The notes beneath the pieces are model-generated. The model ran no database searches. It was not told the DNA's origin and saw nothing but the letters and a program-made list of their open reading frames with translations. Position numbers and translations under genes: made by a program. DNA of 64,000 nt from positions 124,001 to 188,000 of the forward strand of contig NZ_FQVX01000001.1 in the NCBI RefSeq assembly GCF_900129495.1, in the 5' to 3' direction. Source of the DNA: Geodermatophilus nigrescens (GTDB taxonomy: Bacteria; Actinomycetota; Actinomycetes; Mycobacteriales; Geodermatophilaceae). Positions 1-8,632 of the stretch are shown one piece after another. Numbering within the stretch: position 1 is the first letter of the stretch; every line of letters starts with the position of its first letter.

Positions 1-1
1 G

Positions 2-388
2 GCGCTCGACGCCGCCTGGCCGGCGCCGGACGGGGTGCCCGCCGCGGCTGCCGTCTTCGCCGCCGCGGGGGCGGGGGACGCCGCGGCGGTGCGCGTCCGC
101 GACCGGTTCGCCGGCGCGGTGGCGGCCGCCGTGCGCCTGCTGGTGCTCACCTGCGACGTCGAGCACGTGGTGCTCGGCGGTGGTGTGGCCGAGGTGGGGG
201 AGCCGCTGGTCGCCGCGGTGCGCGACCGGCTGGAGCGGCAGGCCGACGGGTCGCCGTTCCTGCGCAGCCTGGGCATGCCGGCGCGGGTGCAGGTGGTCCC
301 GCGCGGGGTGCCGGTGGCCCCGGTCGGGGCCGCGCTGACCGCCCGGGAGGCGGCCGGCCCGCGGCTCGCCGAGCCGCTCGCCCTGTGA
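2..388 (+). CDS. ROK-family sugar kinase, C-terminal part (probable N-acetylglucosamine kinase)
   Basis: The reading frame is open from the window edge to TGA and gives the last 128 residues of a ROK kinase; the 5' part lies outside. The glycine-rich stretch VVLGGGVAEVGEPL and the terminal APVGAALTA are typical of the ROK C-terminal lobe. ROK kinases phosphorylate hexoses or N-acetylhexosamines with ATP in the cytoplasm. The genes beside it (nagB 19 bases downstream, nagA and a hexosaminidase converging) make N-acetylglucosamine the likely substrate, but that is inference from context because the sugar-binding half is not visible. Confidence 0.8.
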   Translation, partial: ALDAAWPAPDGVPAAAAVFAAAGAGDAAAVRVRDRFAGAVAAAVRLLVLTCDVEHVVLGGGVAEVGEPLVAAVRDRLERQADGSPFLRSLGMPARVQVVPRGVPVAPVGAALTAREAAGPRLAEPLAL

Positions 389-407
389 GCGCCGGGGAGG
401 CGGGCAC

Positions 408-1190
408 GTGGAGGTGATCGTGCTGCCGGGGCCCGACGACGTCGCCCGGGTGGCCGCCGACGTCGTCGCCGACGTCGTGCGGCGGCGCCCGGACGCGGTG
501 CTCGGGGTGGCGACCGGCTCCTCGCCGGTGGGCGTCTACGCCGAGCTGGCCCGCCGGGTCACCGCCGGCGACCTGGACCTGTCCGGCGTCACCGCCTTCG
601 CCCTCGACGAGTACGTGGGCCTGCCGGACGGGCACCCGGAGTCCTACGCGGCGGTGGTCGCCCGCGACGTCACCGGGCCGCTGCGGCTGGACCCCGCGCG
701 GGTGCACGTGCCCGACGGCCGGGCGGCCGACCTGGAGGCCGCCGCGGAGGCCTACGAGCGGGCGATCGCGGACGCCGGCGGGATCGACGTGCAGCTGCTG
801 GGCATCGGCGCCAACGGGCACGTCGGCTTCAACGAGCCCACGTCGTCGTTCGGGTCGCGCACCCGGATCAAGACGCTCACCGCCCGCACCCGGGCCGACA
901 ACGCCCGCTTCTTCGCCTCGCCGGAGGAGGTGCCGCTGCACTGCCTCACCCAGGGGCTGGGCACCATCCTCGAGGCCCGCCGGCTGCTGCTGGTGGCGCA
1001 GGGGGAGGCGAAGGCCGACGCGGTGGCGGCCGCCGTCGAGGGGCCGCTGACCAGCATGTGCCCCGGCTCGGCGCTGCAGCTGCACCCGCGGGCGACCGTC
1101 GTCGTCGACGAGGCGGCGGCCGCGGGGCTGACGCTGCTCGGGCACTACCGGGAGGTGTACGCGGCCAAGCCTGCCTGGCAGCGTCCCTGA
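408..1190 (+). CDS. nagB: Glucosamine-6-phosphate deaminase
   Basis: This 260-residue protein converts glucosamine-6-phosphate to fructose-6-phosphate and ammonia, the step that brings amino sugars into glycolysis. The phosphate loop VATGSSPVG lies at residues 34-42, the catalytic region ALDEYVGL at 65-72 (Asp67) and GIGANGHVGFNEP at 132-144 (His138, Glu143). The position of E. coli Asp141 is Asn136, a common variant in the family. The GTG start follows GGGGAGG by about 10 bases and lies 19 bases after the kinase gene, so the two are probably co-transcribed. It converges on nagA. Confidence 0.95.
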   Translation: MEVIVLPGPDDVARVAADVVADVVRRRPDAVLGVATGSSPVGVYAELARRVTAGDLDLSGVTAFALDEYVGLPDGHPESYAAVVARDVTGPLRLDPARVHVPDGRAADLEAAAEAYERAIADAGGIDVQLLGIGANGHVGFNEPTSSFGSRTRIKTLTARTRADNARFFASPEEVPLHCLTQGLGTILEARRLLLVAQGEAKADAVAAAVEGPLTSMCPGSALQLHPRATVVVDEAAAAGLTLLGHYREVYAAKPAWQRP

Positions 1191-1200
1191 CGGCAGGGGC

Positions 1201-2331
1201 TCAGCGCACGCGCGTGCCGGCCGCCCAGACCGCCGTGACGGACCGGTCCGGATCGAGGGCGACGACGTCGGCGGCGAACCCGGGCGCCAGCCGCCCGAGC
1301 CGGTCGCCCAGGCCCAGCGCGCGGGCCGGCACGCTGGTCAGCGCCGCCACCGCCGGCACCAGGCCGATGCCGGCGGCGAGCGCGTTCCGCAGCGCCGCGT
1401 CCTGGGTGAGCGTCGAGCCGGCGATCGTGCCGGTGCCGGCGAGCACGGCCCGGCCGCCGCGGACGGTGACGTCGAGGGCGCCGATGCGGTGCGCGCCGTC
1501 GGGTCCGCCGGCCGCGGCCATCGCGTCGGTGACCAGCGCGACCCGGCCGGGCGCCCCGGCCACCAGCAGCGCCGCGACGACGGGGTGCACGTGCACGCCG
1601 TCGAGGACCAGTTCGAGGGTGACCCGCGGGTCGGCCAGCGCGGCGCCCACCGGGCCCGGCTCCCGGTGGTGCAGGCCGGGCATGGCGTTGAGCGCGTGGG
1701 TGAGCAGCCGGGCGCCGGCGTCGACGGCCGCGGCGGTGAGCGCGGCGTCGGCCTCGGTGTGCCCGACCGCGACGACGACCCCGGCGGCGCTGAACGCGCG
1801 GACGGCCTCCAGGGCGCCGGGCAGCTCGGGCGCGACGGTGACCTGGCGCAGCGCGCCCCGGGCGGCGGCGAGCAGCCGGGCGACGTCGTCCGGCGCGGGC
1901 GCGCGCAGGTGACGCGGGTCGTGCGCGCCGCAGCGGGCCGGCGCCAGGAACGGGCCCTCGAGGTGCGCGCCGAGCACGGTGGGGTCCTCGGCGGCGAGGT
2001 CGGCGACGCCGGCCAGCGACGCCTCGAGCTCCTCCAGCGGGGCGGCGACCAGGCTCACCACCGACCGCGTGGTGCCCGCCGCCCGGTGCGCCGCGAGCGC
2101 GGCGCGGACCGCGTCGGGGCCGTCGTCGAAGGCCGCCCCGCCGCCGCCGTGGGCGTGCAGGTCGACGAAGCCGGGGACCAGGTCGGCGCCCGGGAGCTCG
2201 ACCGTGTCGTCGGCCGGCGGCGGGGGACCGGTGCCGGTGGCGGCGATCGTCGCGCCGTCGAGGAGCAGCCAGCCGCCATCGACGGCGCCGCCCGCGTCGA
2301 CCAGCCGCGCGCCCCGGACCAGCGTGGTCAT
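1201..2331 (-). CDS. nagA: N-acetylglucosamine-6-phosphate deacetylase
   Basis: This 376-residue amidohydrolase removes acetate from GlcNAc-6-phosphate and feeds NagB. The metal-binding DLHAHGGGG begins at residue 58 (His59, His61). Further on are AHLEGPFL (metal-binding Glu), VGHTEADA and THALNAMPGLHHREPG (His ligands), and LVTDAMAAAG with the catalytic Asp, all in family order. Its ATG overlaps the stop of the upstream hexosaminidase gene in an ATGA junction, so both are read from one leftward transcript. Together with the ROK kinase and nagB the locus covers GlcNAc release, phosphorylation, deacetylation and deamination. Confidence 0.95.
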   Translation of the reverse strand: MTTLVRGARLVDAGGAVDGGWLLLDGATIAATGTGPPPPADDTVELPGADLVPGFVDLHAHGGGGAAFDDGPDAVRAALAAHRAAGTTRSVVSLVAAPLEELEASLAGVADLAAEDPTVLGAHLEGPFLAPARCGAHDPRHLRAPAPDDVARLLAAARGALRQVTVAPELPGALEAVRAFSAAGVVVAVGHTEADAALTAAAVDAGARLLTHALNAMPGLHHREPGPVGAALADPRVTLELVLDGVHVHPVVAALLVAGAPGRVALVTDAMAAAGGPDGAHRIGALDVTVRGGRAVLAGTGTIAGSTLTQDAALRNALAAGIGLVPAVAALTSVPARALGLGDRLGRLAPGFAADVVALDPDRSVTAVWAAGTRVR

Positions 2332-3788
2332 CCGGCCAGCACCCCGGCGGCGGCCTCGGTGAGCACCCGCGCGGCGCCGTGCGTGACGACCGCCGGGCCG
2401 GGGGTGAGGGCGGCGTCGTCGGGCATGCCGAGCGCCACGACGACGGCGTCGGGCCGGTGCGCGAGCAGGCCGGCCAGCCAGGCGCGCTCGGTGGGGTGCC
2501 GGTACGCGTCGCGGACGGCGACCACCAGCGGCCGGCCCTGCGCCCGTGCCACCACCGCGGCGGCGCCCGGGTCGCCGTCGCGCACGGTCAGCGCCTCGGC
2601 GAGCAGGCCCCGCCGGGCCAGCGGCCCGGCGAGGTCCCACCGGGCGTCGCCGACGGCCATGTTCGCCTCCCCGCGCACCTCCACGACCACCGCCGGCGCG
2701 GCCAGCGGGACCACGTCGCGGCAGCGCAGCGCCCGGCGGGCGGCGGCCGCGCCGGGGTCGCCGTCCGGCGCCGGGCCGGCGACGCGCGCCGCCTGGCGGG
2801 CCCGCAGCGCCCGCACCCGCCCGGCCGCCTCGTGCAGCCGCTCCTCGGGCAGCGTGCCCGCGCGGACCGCCTCGGTCACCGCCCGGCGGAGGGCCGCGCA
2901 GTGCTCCTCGCCGTCCTCGGCGCCGACCAGCAGCAGGTCCGCGCCCGCCGCCAGCGACAGCGCGCCCGCCCCGGCGATGCCGTGCGCGGCCCGCACGCCC
3001 GCCATGTCGAGCGCGTCGGTGACCACCACGCCGTCGAAGCCGAGCTCGCCGCGCAGCACGTCGACCAGCCAGCGGCGGCTCAGCGTGGCCGGCTGCCCGT
3101 CGACGGCGGGGAAGACCACGTGCGAGGTCATCACCAGGTCGGCGCCGGCGGCGACCGCGGCGGCGAACGGCGGTAGCTCGCGGGCCCGCGCGATCGCCGG
3201 GTCGACGTCGACCACCGGCAGGCCGAGGTGCGAGTCGACGGTGGTGGCCCCGTGGCCGGGGAAGTGCTTGGCGCAGGCGGCGACGCCCGCGGCCTGCAGC
3301 CCGGCCACGAACGCCGCGCCGTGCCGGGCGACCAGCGCCGGGTCGGCACCGAAGGAGCGCACGCCGATCACCGGGTTGCGGGGGTCGCTGTTGACGTCGA
3401 CCGACGGCGCGAGGTCGACGTCGACCCCGGCGGCCCGCAGGTCGGCGCCGACGGCCGCGGCGACCGCGCGGGTGAGCTCGACGTCGTCGACGACGCCGAG
3501 CGCCAGGTTGCCCGGGTAGCCGCTGCCGACCAGGTAGTCCAGCCGGGTGACGTCGCCGCCCTCCTCGTCGAGGGTGACCAGCGCGTCGGGGGCGGCCGCG
3601 TGGACGGCGTCGCTGATGGCCCGCACCCGCTCGGGCGCCGGCTGCGCGGGCCCGCCGGTGAGGTTGGCGCCGTAGACGCAGACGCCGGCCATCCCGCGCT
3701 CCAGCGCCGCGCGGAGCCAGCCGGGGACGGTGTCGCCCGCGAACCCGGGCACGAGGCAGGCGTCGACCAGGTCGTGCAGTTCCGGCAT
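2328..3788 (-). CDS. Glycoside hydrolase family 3 beta-N-acetylhexosaminidase (NagZ-like)
   Basis: This 486-residue GH3 protein carries the NagZ-type signature KHFPGHG at residues 174-180, followed by the Asp/His loop TTVDSHLG, and GVVVTDALDM with candidate nucleophile Asp258. It should remove N-acetylhexosamine from cell-wall or chitin fragments. No signal peptide is visible from the chosen ATG, so it is probably cytoplasmic. A GTG at 3893 would extend the frame, but a -10 hexamer at 3854-3859 lies inside that extension and GGAG precedes the ATG. About 165 C-terminal residues follow the TIM-barrel region. It is translationally coupled to nagA. Confidence 0.88.
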   Translation of the reverse strand: MPELHDLVDACLVPGFAGDTVPGWLRAALERGMAGVCVYGANLTGGPAQPAPERVRAISDAVHAAAPDALVTLDEEGGDVTRLDYLVGSGYPGNLALGVVDDVELTRAVAAAVGADLRAAGVDVDLAPSVDVNSDPRNPVIGVRSFGADPALVARHGAAFVAGLQAAGVAACAKHFPGHGATTVDSHLGLPVVDVDPAIARARELPPFAAAVAAGADLVMTSHVVFPAVDGQPATLSRRWLVDVLRGELGFDGVVVTDALDMAGVRAAHGIAGAGALSLAAGADLLLVGAEDGEEHCAALRRAVTEAVRAGTLPEERLHEAAGRVRALRARQAARVAGPAPDGDPGAAAARRALRCRDVVPLAAPAVVVEVRGEANMAVGDARWDLAGPLARRGLLAEALTVRDGDPGAAAVVARAQGRPLVVAVRDAYRHPTERAWLAGLLAHRPDAVVVALGMPDDAALTPGPAVVTHGAARVLTEAAAGVLAG

Positions 3789-3853
3789 CGTCCCGCCGTT
3801 CTCCGAGGTGCGCCGGGAACGGTCCCCGGGCGGTCCGGGAATGGCGCGCACGC

Positions 3854-3859
3854 AGCCTA
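3854..3859 (-). promoter_or_regulatory. Candidate -10 element for nagZ-nagA
   Basis: On the minus strand the hexamer TAGGCT lies 65 bases before the nagZ-like ATG. It fits the actinobacterial TANNNT -10. No convincing -35 is visible. It supports the shorter start at 3788. Confidence 0.4.
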
Positions 3860-3960
3860 TCGGCGACGGGTGGGGCGGGGCCAGCGGCGCCATTCCGGTG
3901 CGCTCGCGGAAATGGTGGCGGGCGGCCCGCCGGGCCCTTTTCCGGCGCGCCCGGCTGCAC

Positions 3961-3966
3961 TACTGT
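3961..3966 (+). promoter_or_regulatory. Candidate -10 element for the sugar-type ABC ATPase gene
   Basis: TACTGT fits TANNNT and would start a transcript about 70 bases before the ATG at 4044. It shares the 255-base divergent intergenic region with nagZ. I found no DasR-type (TGGTCTAGACCA-like) site here. Confidence 0.35.
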
Positions 3967-4043
3967 CGCGACGTGCCGGGCGCCGTCCCGGTGTGCGCGG
4001 GGAATGGCTTCCCGTGCCCGTTCCCGCCCCCGGAGGCCTCGCG

Positions 4044-5120
4044 ATGGCGACCGTCACCTACGACTCCGCGACGTGCGTCTACGACGGGGCCGACCGCCTC
4101 GCCGTCGACGCGCTCGACCTCGAGGTCGCCGACGGCGAGTTCCTCGTCCTCGTCGGGCCGTCCGGCTGCGGCAAGTCCACGTCGCTGCGGATGCTCGCCG
4201 GCCTGGAGCGGGTCGACGCCGGCCGGATCCTCATCGGCGGCCGCGACGTCACCGAGGCGGCGCCCAAGGACCGCGACGTGGCGATGGTGTTCCAGAACTA
4301 CGCGCTGTACCCCCACATGACCGTCGGCGACAACATGGGCTTCGCGCTCAAGATCGCCGGCGTGCCCAAGGGGGAGATCCGGGAGCGGGTGGCCGAGGCG
4401 GCCCGGATGCTCGACCTCGAGCAGTACCTCGACCGGCGGCCCAAGGCGCTGTCCGGCGGGCAGCGGCAGCGGGTGGCCATGGGCCGGGCCATCGTGCGGC
4501 GGCCGCAGGTCTTCCTCATGGACGAGCCGCTGTCGAACCTCGACGCCAAGCTGCGCGTGCAGACCCGCACCCAGATCGCCTCGCTGCAGCGCCGGCTCGG
4601 CGTCACCACGGTCTACGTCACCCACGACCAGACCGAGGCGATGACCATGGGCGACCGGGTCGCGGTGCTCAAGGACGGCCTCCTCATGCAGGCCGGCCGC
4701 CCGCGCGAGCTCTACGACCGCCCGCGCAACGTCTTCGTCGCCGGCTTCATCGGCTCGCCCGCGATGAACCTGTTCACCCTCCCCGTGGCCGACGGCGGGG
4801 TGCGCCTCGGCGACCAGCTCGTGCCGGTGGCCCGCGAGGCGCTCGGCTCGGTCGACGCGGCCGAGGTGGTGCTCGGGGTGCGCCCGGAGGACCTCGAGCT
4901 CGCGGGCGAGGGGCTGGCGGTGGAGGTCGACGTCGTGGAGGAGCTCGGCGCCGACGCCTACGTCTACGGCCGCGCGCGGCTCGGCGGCGAGACGCACGTC
5001 GTCACCGCCCGCGTCGACGGCCGCCGCCCGCCGCAGAAGGGCGACGTCGTCCGGGTGGCCCCGCGGCCGGGCTCGGTGCACCTGTTCCGCGCCGGCGACG
5101 GGGAGCGCATCGCCGGCTGA
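4044..5120 (+). CDS. Sugar-type ABC transporter ATP-binding protein (MalK/UgpC/MsiK-like)
   Basis: This 358-residue ATPase has Walker A GPSGCGKST at residues 38-46, the signature LSGGQ at 136-140, Walker B FLMDEP at 157-162, THDQTEAMTMGDR after it, and a C-terminal TOBE-like region (about 240-358). This layout is that of carbohydrate-importer ATPases. No sugar permease or binding protein is beside it; the next genes form a peptide-type importer with its own two ATPases. It may therefore serve several distant sugar importers, as MsiK does in Streptomyces; this is inference. GGAGG at 4032-4036 sets the ATG start. Confidence 0.9.
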   Translation: MATVTYDSATCVYDGADRLAVDALDLEVADGEFLVLVGPSGCGKSTSLRMLAGLERVDAGRILIGGRDVTEAAPKDRDVAMVFQNYALYPHMTVGDNMGFALKIAGVPKGEIRERVAEAARMLDLEQYLDRRPKALSGGQRQRVAMGRAIVRRPQVFLMDEPLSNLDAKLRVQTRTQIASLQRRLGVTTVYVTHDQTEAMTMGDRVAVLKDGLLMQAGRPRELYDRPRNVFVAGFIGSPAMNLFTLPVADGGVRLGDQLVPVAREALGSVDAAEVVLGVRPEDLELAGEGLAVEVDVVEELGADAYVYGRARLGGETHVVTARVDGRRPPQKGDVVRVAPRPGSVHLFRAGDGERIAG

Positions 5121-5134
5121 GCAGCCGGGTGGCG

Positions 5135-5156
5135 GAAACGTAACGATCACCGTTTC
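5135..5156. promoter_or_regulatory. Inverted repeat between the ABC ATPase gene and the peptide importer operon
   Basis: GAAACG (5135-5140) and CGTTTC (5151-5156) form six-base arms around a ten-base spacer, 15 bases after the ATPase stop and 68 bases before the importer start. It could be an operator or part of a terminator; there is no T-run. Confidence 0.35.
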
Positions 5157-5223
5157 GGTTCGCGGGGCCGCGCGGTCGGGGCCAGGGTCGGGAGGACGAC
5201 GCCGACGAGCTCCGGAGGTCCCC

Positions 5224-6756
5224 GTGCGCACGAACCGGCTCCTGCCCCTCGCCGCGGCCGCGGCCCTGCTGCTGTCCGCCTGCGGGGGCGGGGAGAGCGT
5301 CGACACCGGAGGCGGTGGCGGGGGGAGCGGCGGCGAGGGCGGCACCCTCGTCGCCGCGGTCGCGGCCCAGCCCGACCAGCTCGACCCGCACCAGACGACG
5401 GCCTACCCGAGTTTCCAGGTGCTCGAGAACGTCTACGACACCCTCGTGGTCCCGAACGCCGAGGACCTGACGATGGAGCCGAGCCTGGCGGAGAGCTGGG
5501 AGACCAGCGAGGACGGCCTGACCTGGACGTTCACCCTCCGCGAGGGCGTCACGTTCCACGACGGCAGCGAGTTCGACTCCGCCGACGTCGTCTACTCCTA
5601 CCGGCGGATCATCGACGAGGAGCTGCAGAACTCCTACCGCTTCGCGACCGTCACCGGCGTCGAGGCCCCCGACCCGCGGACCGTCGTCCTGACGCTCAGC
5701 CAGCCCACGCCGAACCTGCTGGAGCGGATCGGGGCGTTCAAGGGCATGGCGATCCTGCCCGAGAACGCCGCCGAGGACATCGACCTCGTCACCGAGGCCA
5801 ACGGCACCGGGCCCTTCCGCCTCGAGAGCTCCGACGCGAGCAGCACCGTGCTCACCGCGTACGAGGACCACTGGGGCGGCGCCCCGAGCGTGGGCGGCGT
5901 CGAGTTCCGCTACATCACCGAGCCGGCCGCGGCGCTCACCGCGCTGCAGAACGGCGAGGTGCAGTGGACCGACAACGTGCCGCCGCAGCAGATCGAGTCG
6001 CTGGCCGACGACGACAGCGTCGAGCTGCAGACGACGCCCAGCGTCGACTACTGGTACCTGTCGATGAACTACGCTCGGCCGCCGTTCGACAACCGCGACG
6101 TCCGGCGGGCGATCTCCCTGGCCGTCGACCGCGAGGCCGTCGCCGAGGCGGCCTGGTTCGGCGCCGCGCAGGCCAACCAGACGGCGATCCCCGAGGACAG
6201 CTTCTTCCACCTCGACTACGCACCGTTCGAGCGCGACGTCGACCAGGCCCGGCAGCTGCTGTCGCAGGCCGGCGTGCAGACGCCGCTGACGATGGGCCTG
6301 ATGGTCACCGACGAGTTCCCCGAGACCGTCACCGCCGCGCAGGTCATCGCCAGCCAGCTCGAGGAGATCGGCGTGACCGTCGAGATCGAGACGCTGGACT
6401 TCGCCACCTGGCTCGACCGACAGGGCCAGGGCGACTTCGACGCCTTCTACCTCGGCTGGCTCGGCAACCTCGACCCGGCGGCCTACTACCAGGAGCAGCA
6501 CCAGACCGACGGCCCGAACAACTACCAGGGCTACAGCAACCCGCAGGTCGACCAGCTGCTGCAGCAGGGCGCGGTGGAGACCGACGAGGACGCGCGCAAG
6601 CAGCTCTACGACCAGGCGGCGCAGATCATCGTCGACGACGTCTCCTACCTGTACCTCTACAACCCCGACGTCGTGCAGGCCTGGGCGCCGGGGCTGCAGG
6701 GCTACCGGATCCGCGCGGACAAGGCGATCGACTTCGCGACGGTGGAGCTGCCCTGA
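5224..6756 (+). CDS. Peptide/oligosaccharide ABC transporter substrate-binding lipoprotein (SBP family 5)
   Basis: This 510-residue protein starts with a lipoprotein signal: basic MRTNR, a hydrophobic run and the lipobox LLSAC with Cys20, followed by a glycine-rich linker. The body has family-5 features such as QPDQLDPHQTT, EPSLAESWETSEDGLTWTFTLREGVTFHDG and the late GYSNPQVDQLL. It should capture di- or oligopeptides or related solutes outside the membrane. GGAGG at 5214-5218 supports the GTG start. It is the first gene of a five-gene importer operon, all members overlapping by four bases. Confidence 0.93.
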   Translation: MRTNRLLPLAAAAALLLSACGGGESVDTGGGGGGSGGEGGTLVAAVAAQPDQLDPHQTTAYPSFQVLENVYDTLVVPNAEDLTMEPSLAESWETSEDGLTWTFTLREGVTFHDGSEFDSADVVYSYRRIIDEELQNSYRFATVTGVEAPDPRTVVLTLSQPTPNLLERIGAFKGMAILPENAAEDIDLVTEANGTGPFRLESSDASSTVLTAYEDHWGGAPSVGGVEFRYITEPAAALTALQNGEVQWTDNVPPQQIESLADDDSVELQTTPSVDYWYLSMNYARPPFDNRDVRRAISLAVDREAVAEAAWFGAAQANQTAIPEDSFFHLDYAPFERDVDQARQLLSQAGVQTPLTMGLMVTDEFPETVTAAQVIASQLEEIGVTVEIETLDFATWLDRQGQGDFDAFYLGWLGNLDPAAYYQEQHQTDGPNNYQGYSNPQVDQLLQQGAVETDEDARKQLYDQAAQIIVDDVSYLYLYNPDVVQAWAPGLQGYRIRADKAIDFATVELP

Positions 6757-7694
6757 GCGGCTACCTCCTCCGCCGGGTCGGCCAGGCGCTGGTCGTCCTG
6801 GCGGGGGTGAGCGTCGTCGTCTTCGCCCTGGTCCAGCTGGTGCCCGGCGACCCGATCCGGCTGGCCCTGGGCACCCGGTTCGACCAGGAGACCTACGACG
6901 CGCTGCTGGCCCGGTCCGGGCTCGACCAGCCCCTGGTGCAGCAGTACCTCACCTGGGCGGGCCGGGCCGTCACCGGCGACCTCGGGGTCAGCTTCCGCAG
7001 CGGCGAGACCGTCACCTCGCTGATCGCCGAGCGGCTGCCGGCCACGCTCACGCTGGCGCTCGCCTCGATCCTCGTGGCGCTGCTCATCGCGGTGCCGCTC
7101 GGCACGATCTCGGCGCTGCGGCCCCGCTCGCTCGTCGACCGGGTGGCCACCGTGCTCAGCCAGATCGGCATCTCGGTGCCGGAGTTCTGGATGGCGATCG
7201 TGCTGATCCTGGTCTTCGCCGGGACGCTGGGCTGGCTGCCCTCGGGCGGCTACGTCGGGCTGACCGAGGACCCGGCCGGCTGGGCGCAGCGGCTGCTGCT
7301 GCCGGCCGTCGTCACCGGGGTGGTGTCCGGCTCGGTGATCACCCGGTTCGTCCGGTCGAGCGTGCTCGAGGCGCTCGGCGCCGACCACGTGCGGACCGCC
7401 CAGGCCAAGGGGCTGCCGCGGCGGCAGGTGTTCACCTGGCACGTGCTGCGCAACGCGCTGCTGCCGCTGGTCACGGTCACCGGCGTGCAGTTGGCCTACC
7501 TGCTCTCCGGCGTCGTCGTGGTGGAGATCGTCTTCTCCTGGCCGGGGCTGGGGCAGCTCGCGCTGCAGGCCGTCCAGGCCCGCGACTACCCGGTGCTGCA
7601 GGGCGCGATCCTGCTGTTCGCCGTGACCTTCCTGGTGATCAACCTGGTGGTGGACCTCCTGTACACAGCGATCGACCCGAGGATCCGCAGGTGA
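6753..7694 (+). CDS. Peptide ABC transporter permease, DppB/OppB type, apparent CTG start
   Basis: About 313 residues with six predicted membrane segments and the EAA-type loop near EALGADHVRTAQAKGLPRRQVFTWHVLRNALLP. The N-terminus SGYLLRRVGQALVVLAGVSVVVFALVQLVPGDPIR matches DppB proteins from the first residues. No ATG, GTG or TTG exists in frame close upstream, and the next in-frame GTG would delete the first helix. The best start is CTG at 6753, inside a CTGA overlap with the preceding stop. The other junctions of this operon use GTGA. The product is one half of the importer channel. Confidence 0.88.
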   Translation: MSGYLLRRVGQALVVLAGVSVVVFALVQLVPGDPIRLALGTRFDQETYDALLARSGLDQPLVQQYLTWAGRAVTGDLGVSFRSGETVTSLIAERLPATLTLALASILVALLIAVPLGTISALRPRSLVDRVATVLSQIGISVPEFWMAIVLILVFAGTLGWLPSGGYVGLTEDPAGWAQRLLLPAVVTGVVSGSVITRFVRSSVLEALGADHVRTAQAKGLPRRQVFTWHVLRNALLPLVTVTGVQLAYLLSGVVVVEIVFSWPGLGQLALQAVQARDYPVLQGAILLFAVTFLVINLVVDLLYTAIDPRIRR

Positions 7695-8632
7695 CCGGCG
7701 CCCCGCTGCCCGAGCCGGCAGCCTCCCCGACCGCCACCGACGCCGGCGTCCGGTCCACGCAGCGGGCACCCCGGCCGCGGTGGCGGGAGACCCTCGGCCT
7801 GCTCGCCCGCAACCCGACGGCGGCGATCGCGGCCGCCGTCCTCGTGCTGCTCGTGCTCATGGCGGTGTTCGACGAGACCGTCGCGCCCGACGGGCCGAAC
7901 GAGATCTCGGTCGACGACCGGCTGCAGGCGCCGAGCTGGGCGCACCCCTTCGGCACCGACGACCTCGGCCGCGACATCCTGAGCCGGGTGGTCCTCGGGG
8001 CCGGTGTCTCGCTGCGCGTCGGGTTCCTCGCCGTCGCGTTCGCGCTCGTCGTCGGCGCGCTCGTCGGGCTGCTGGCCGGCTTCTACGGCCGCTGGGTGGA
8101 CGACGTCCTCATGCGGTTCATGGACGTCCTCTTCGCCTTCCCCGCCGTCCTGCTGGCGATCGCGGTGCTCGCCGTCCGCGGGCCGGGGGCGGGCAACACC
8201 GCGCTGGCCATCGGGATCGTCTACGTCCCGGTCTTCGCCCGGGTGACGCGGGCGAGCGTCCTCGGCGTGCGCGAGGAGGTCTACGTGCGGGCGTCGCGCT
8301 CGGTGGGCGCCTCGGACTGGCGGCTGCTCACCCGGCACGTGCTGCCCAACGCCGCTCCGCCGATCATCGTGCAGACCTCGATCAGCCTCGCGTTCGCCGT
8401 GCTGGCGGAGGCGGCGCTGTCCTTCCTCGGCCTGGGCACCCAGCCGCCGAACCCCTCCTGGGGGCTGATGCTCGCCGAGGGCCGCGGGTTCATCGACATC
8501 GCCTGGTGGCTGGCCTTCTTCCCCGGGATGGCGATCTTCCTGACCGTGCTGTGCTTCAACCTGCTCGGCGACGGCCTGCGCGACGTCCTCGACCCGCGCC
8601 AGCGCACCCTCATGGCCGGAGGTGGACGGTGA
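7691..8632 (+). CDS. Peptide ABC transporter permease, DppC/OppC type
   Basis: This 313-residue permease has a cytoplasmic N-terminal tail, then HPFGTDDLGRDILSRVV, the hallmark of DppC/OppC, and six membrane segments. The coupling loop is YVRASRSVGASDWRLLTRHVLPNAAPPIIVQ. It pairs with the DppB-type protein to form the channel. The GTG start overlaps the stop of the preceding gene (GTGA). The end PSWGLMLAEGR...FNLLGDGLRDVLDPR is also family-typical. The substrate cannot be read from the permeases. Confidence 0.95.
   Translation: MTGAPLPEPAASPTATDAGVRSTQRAPRPRWRETLGLLARNPTAAIAAAVLVLLVLMAVFDETVAPDGPNEISVDDRLQAPSWAHPFGTDDLGRDILSRVVLGAGVSLRVGFLAVAFALVVGALVGLLAGFYGRWVDDVLMRFMDVLFAFPAVLLAIAVLAVRGPGAGNTALAIGIVYVPVFARVTRASVLGVREEVYVRASRSVGASDWRLLTRHVLPNAAPPIIVQTSISLAFAVLAEAALSFLGLGTQPPNPSWGLMLAEGRGFIDIAWWLAFFPGMAIFLTVLCFNLLGDGLRDVLDPRQRTLMAGGGR

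Noticed and set aside
3788-3893. Longer N-terminus for the NagZ-like protein starting at GTG 3893
   Set aside because: The extension is Pro/Arg-rich without homology, contains a -10-like element, and GGAG stands before the ATG at 3788.
1201-3960. Long open frames overlapping real genes on the other strand or in other frames (for example 13627-15840 minus, 42049-45774 minus, 1489-3519 plus)
   Set aside because: In such GC-rich DNA shadow frames stay open by chance. Their translations are Arg/Ala/Gly/Pro-rich and lack motifs, while the chosen frames contain conserved enzyme motifs.
3789-4043. DasR (dre-type) operator near the amino-sugar genes
   Set aside because: No sequence close to TGGTCTAGACCA was found in the divergent region or next to nagB. 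Only loose repeats around GGAATGG are present.
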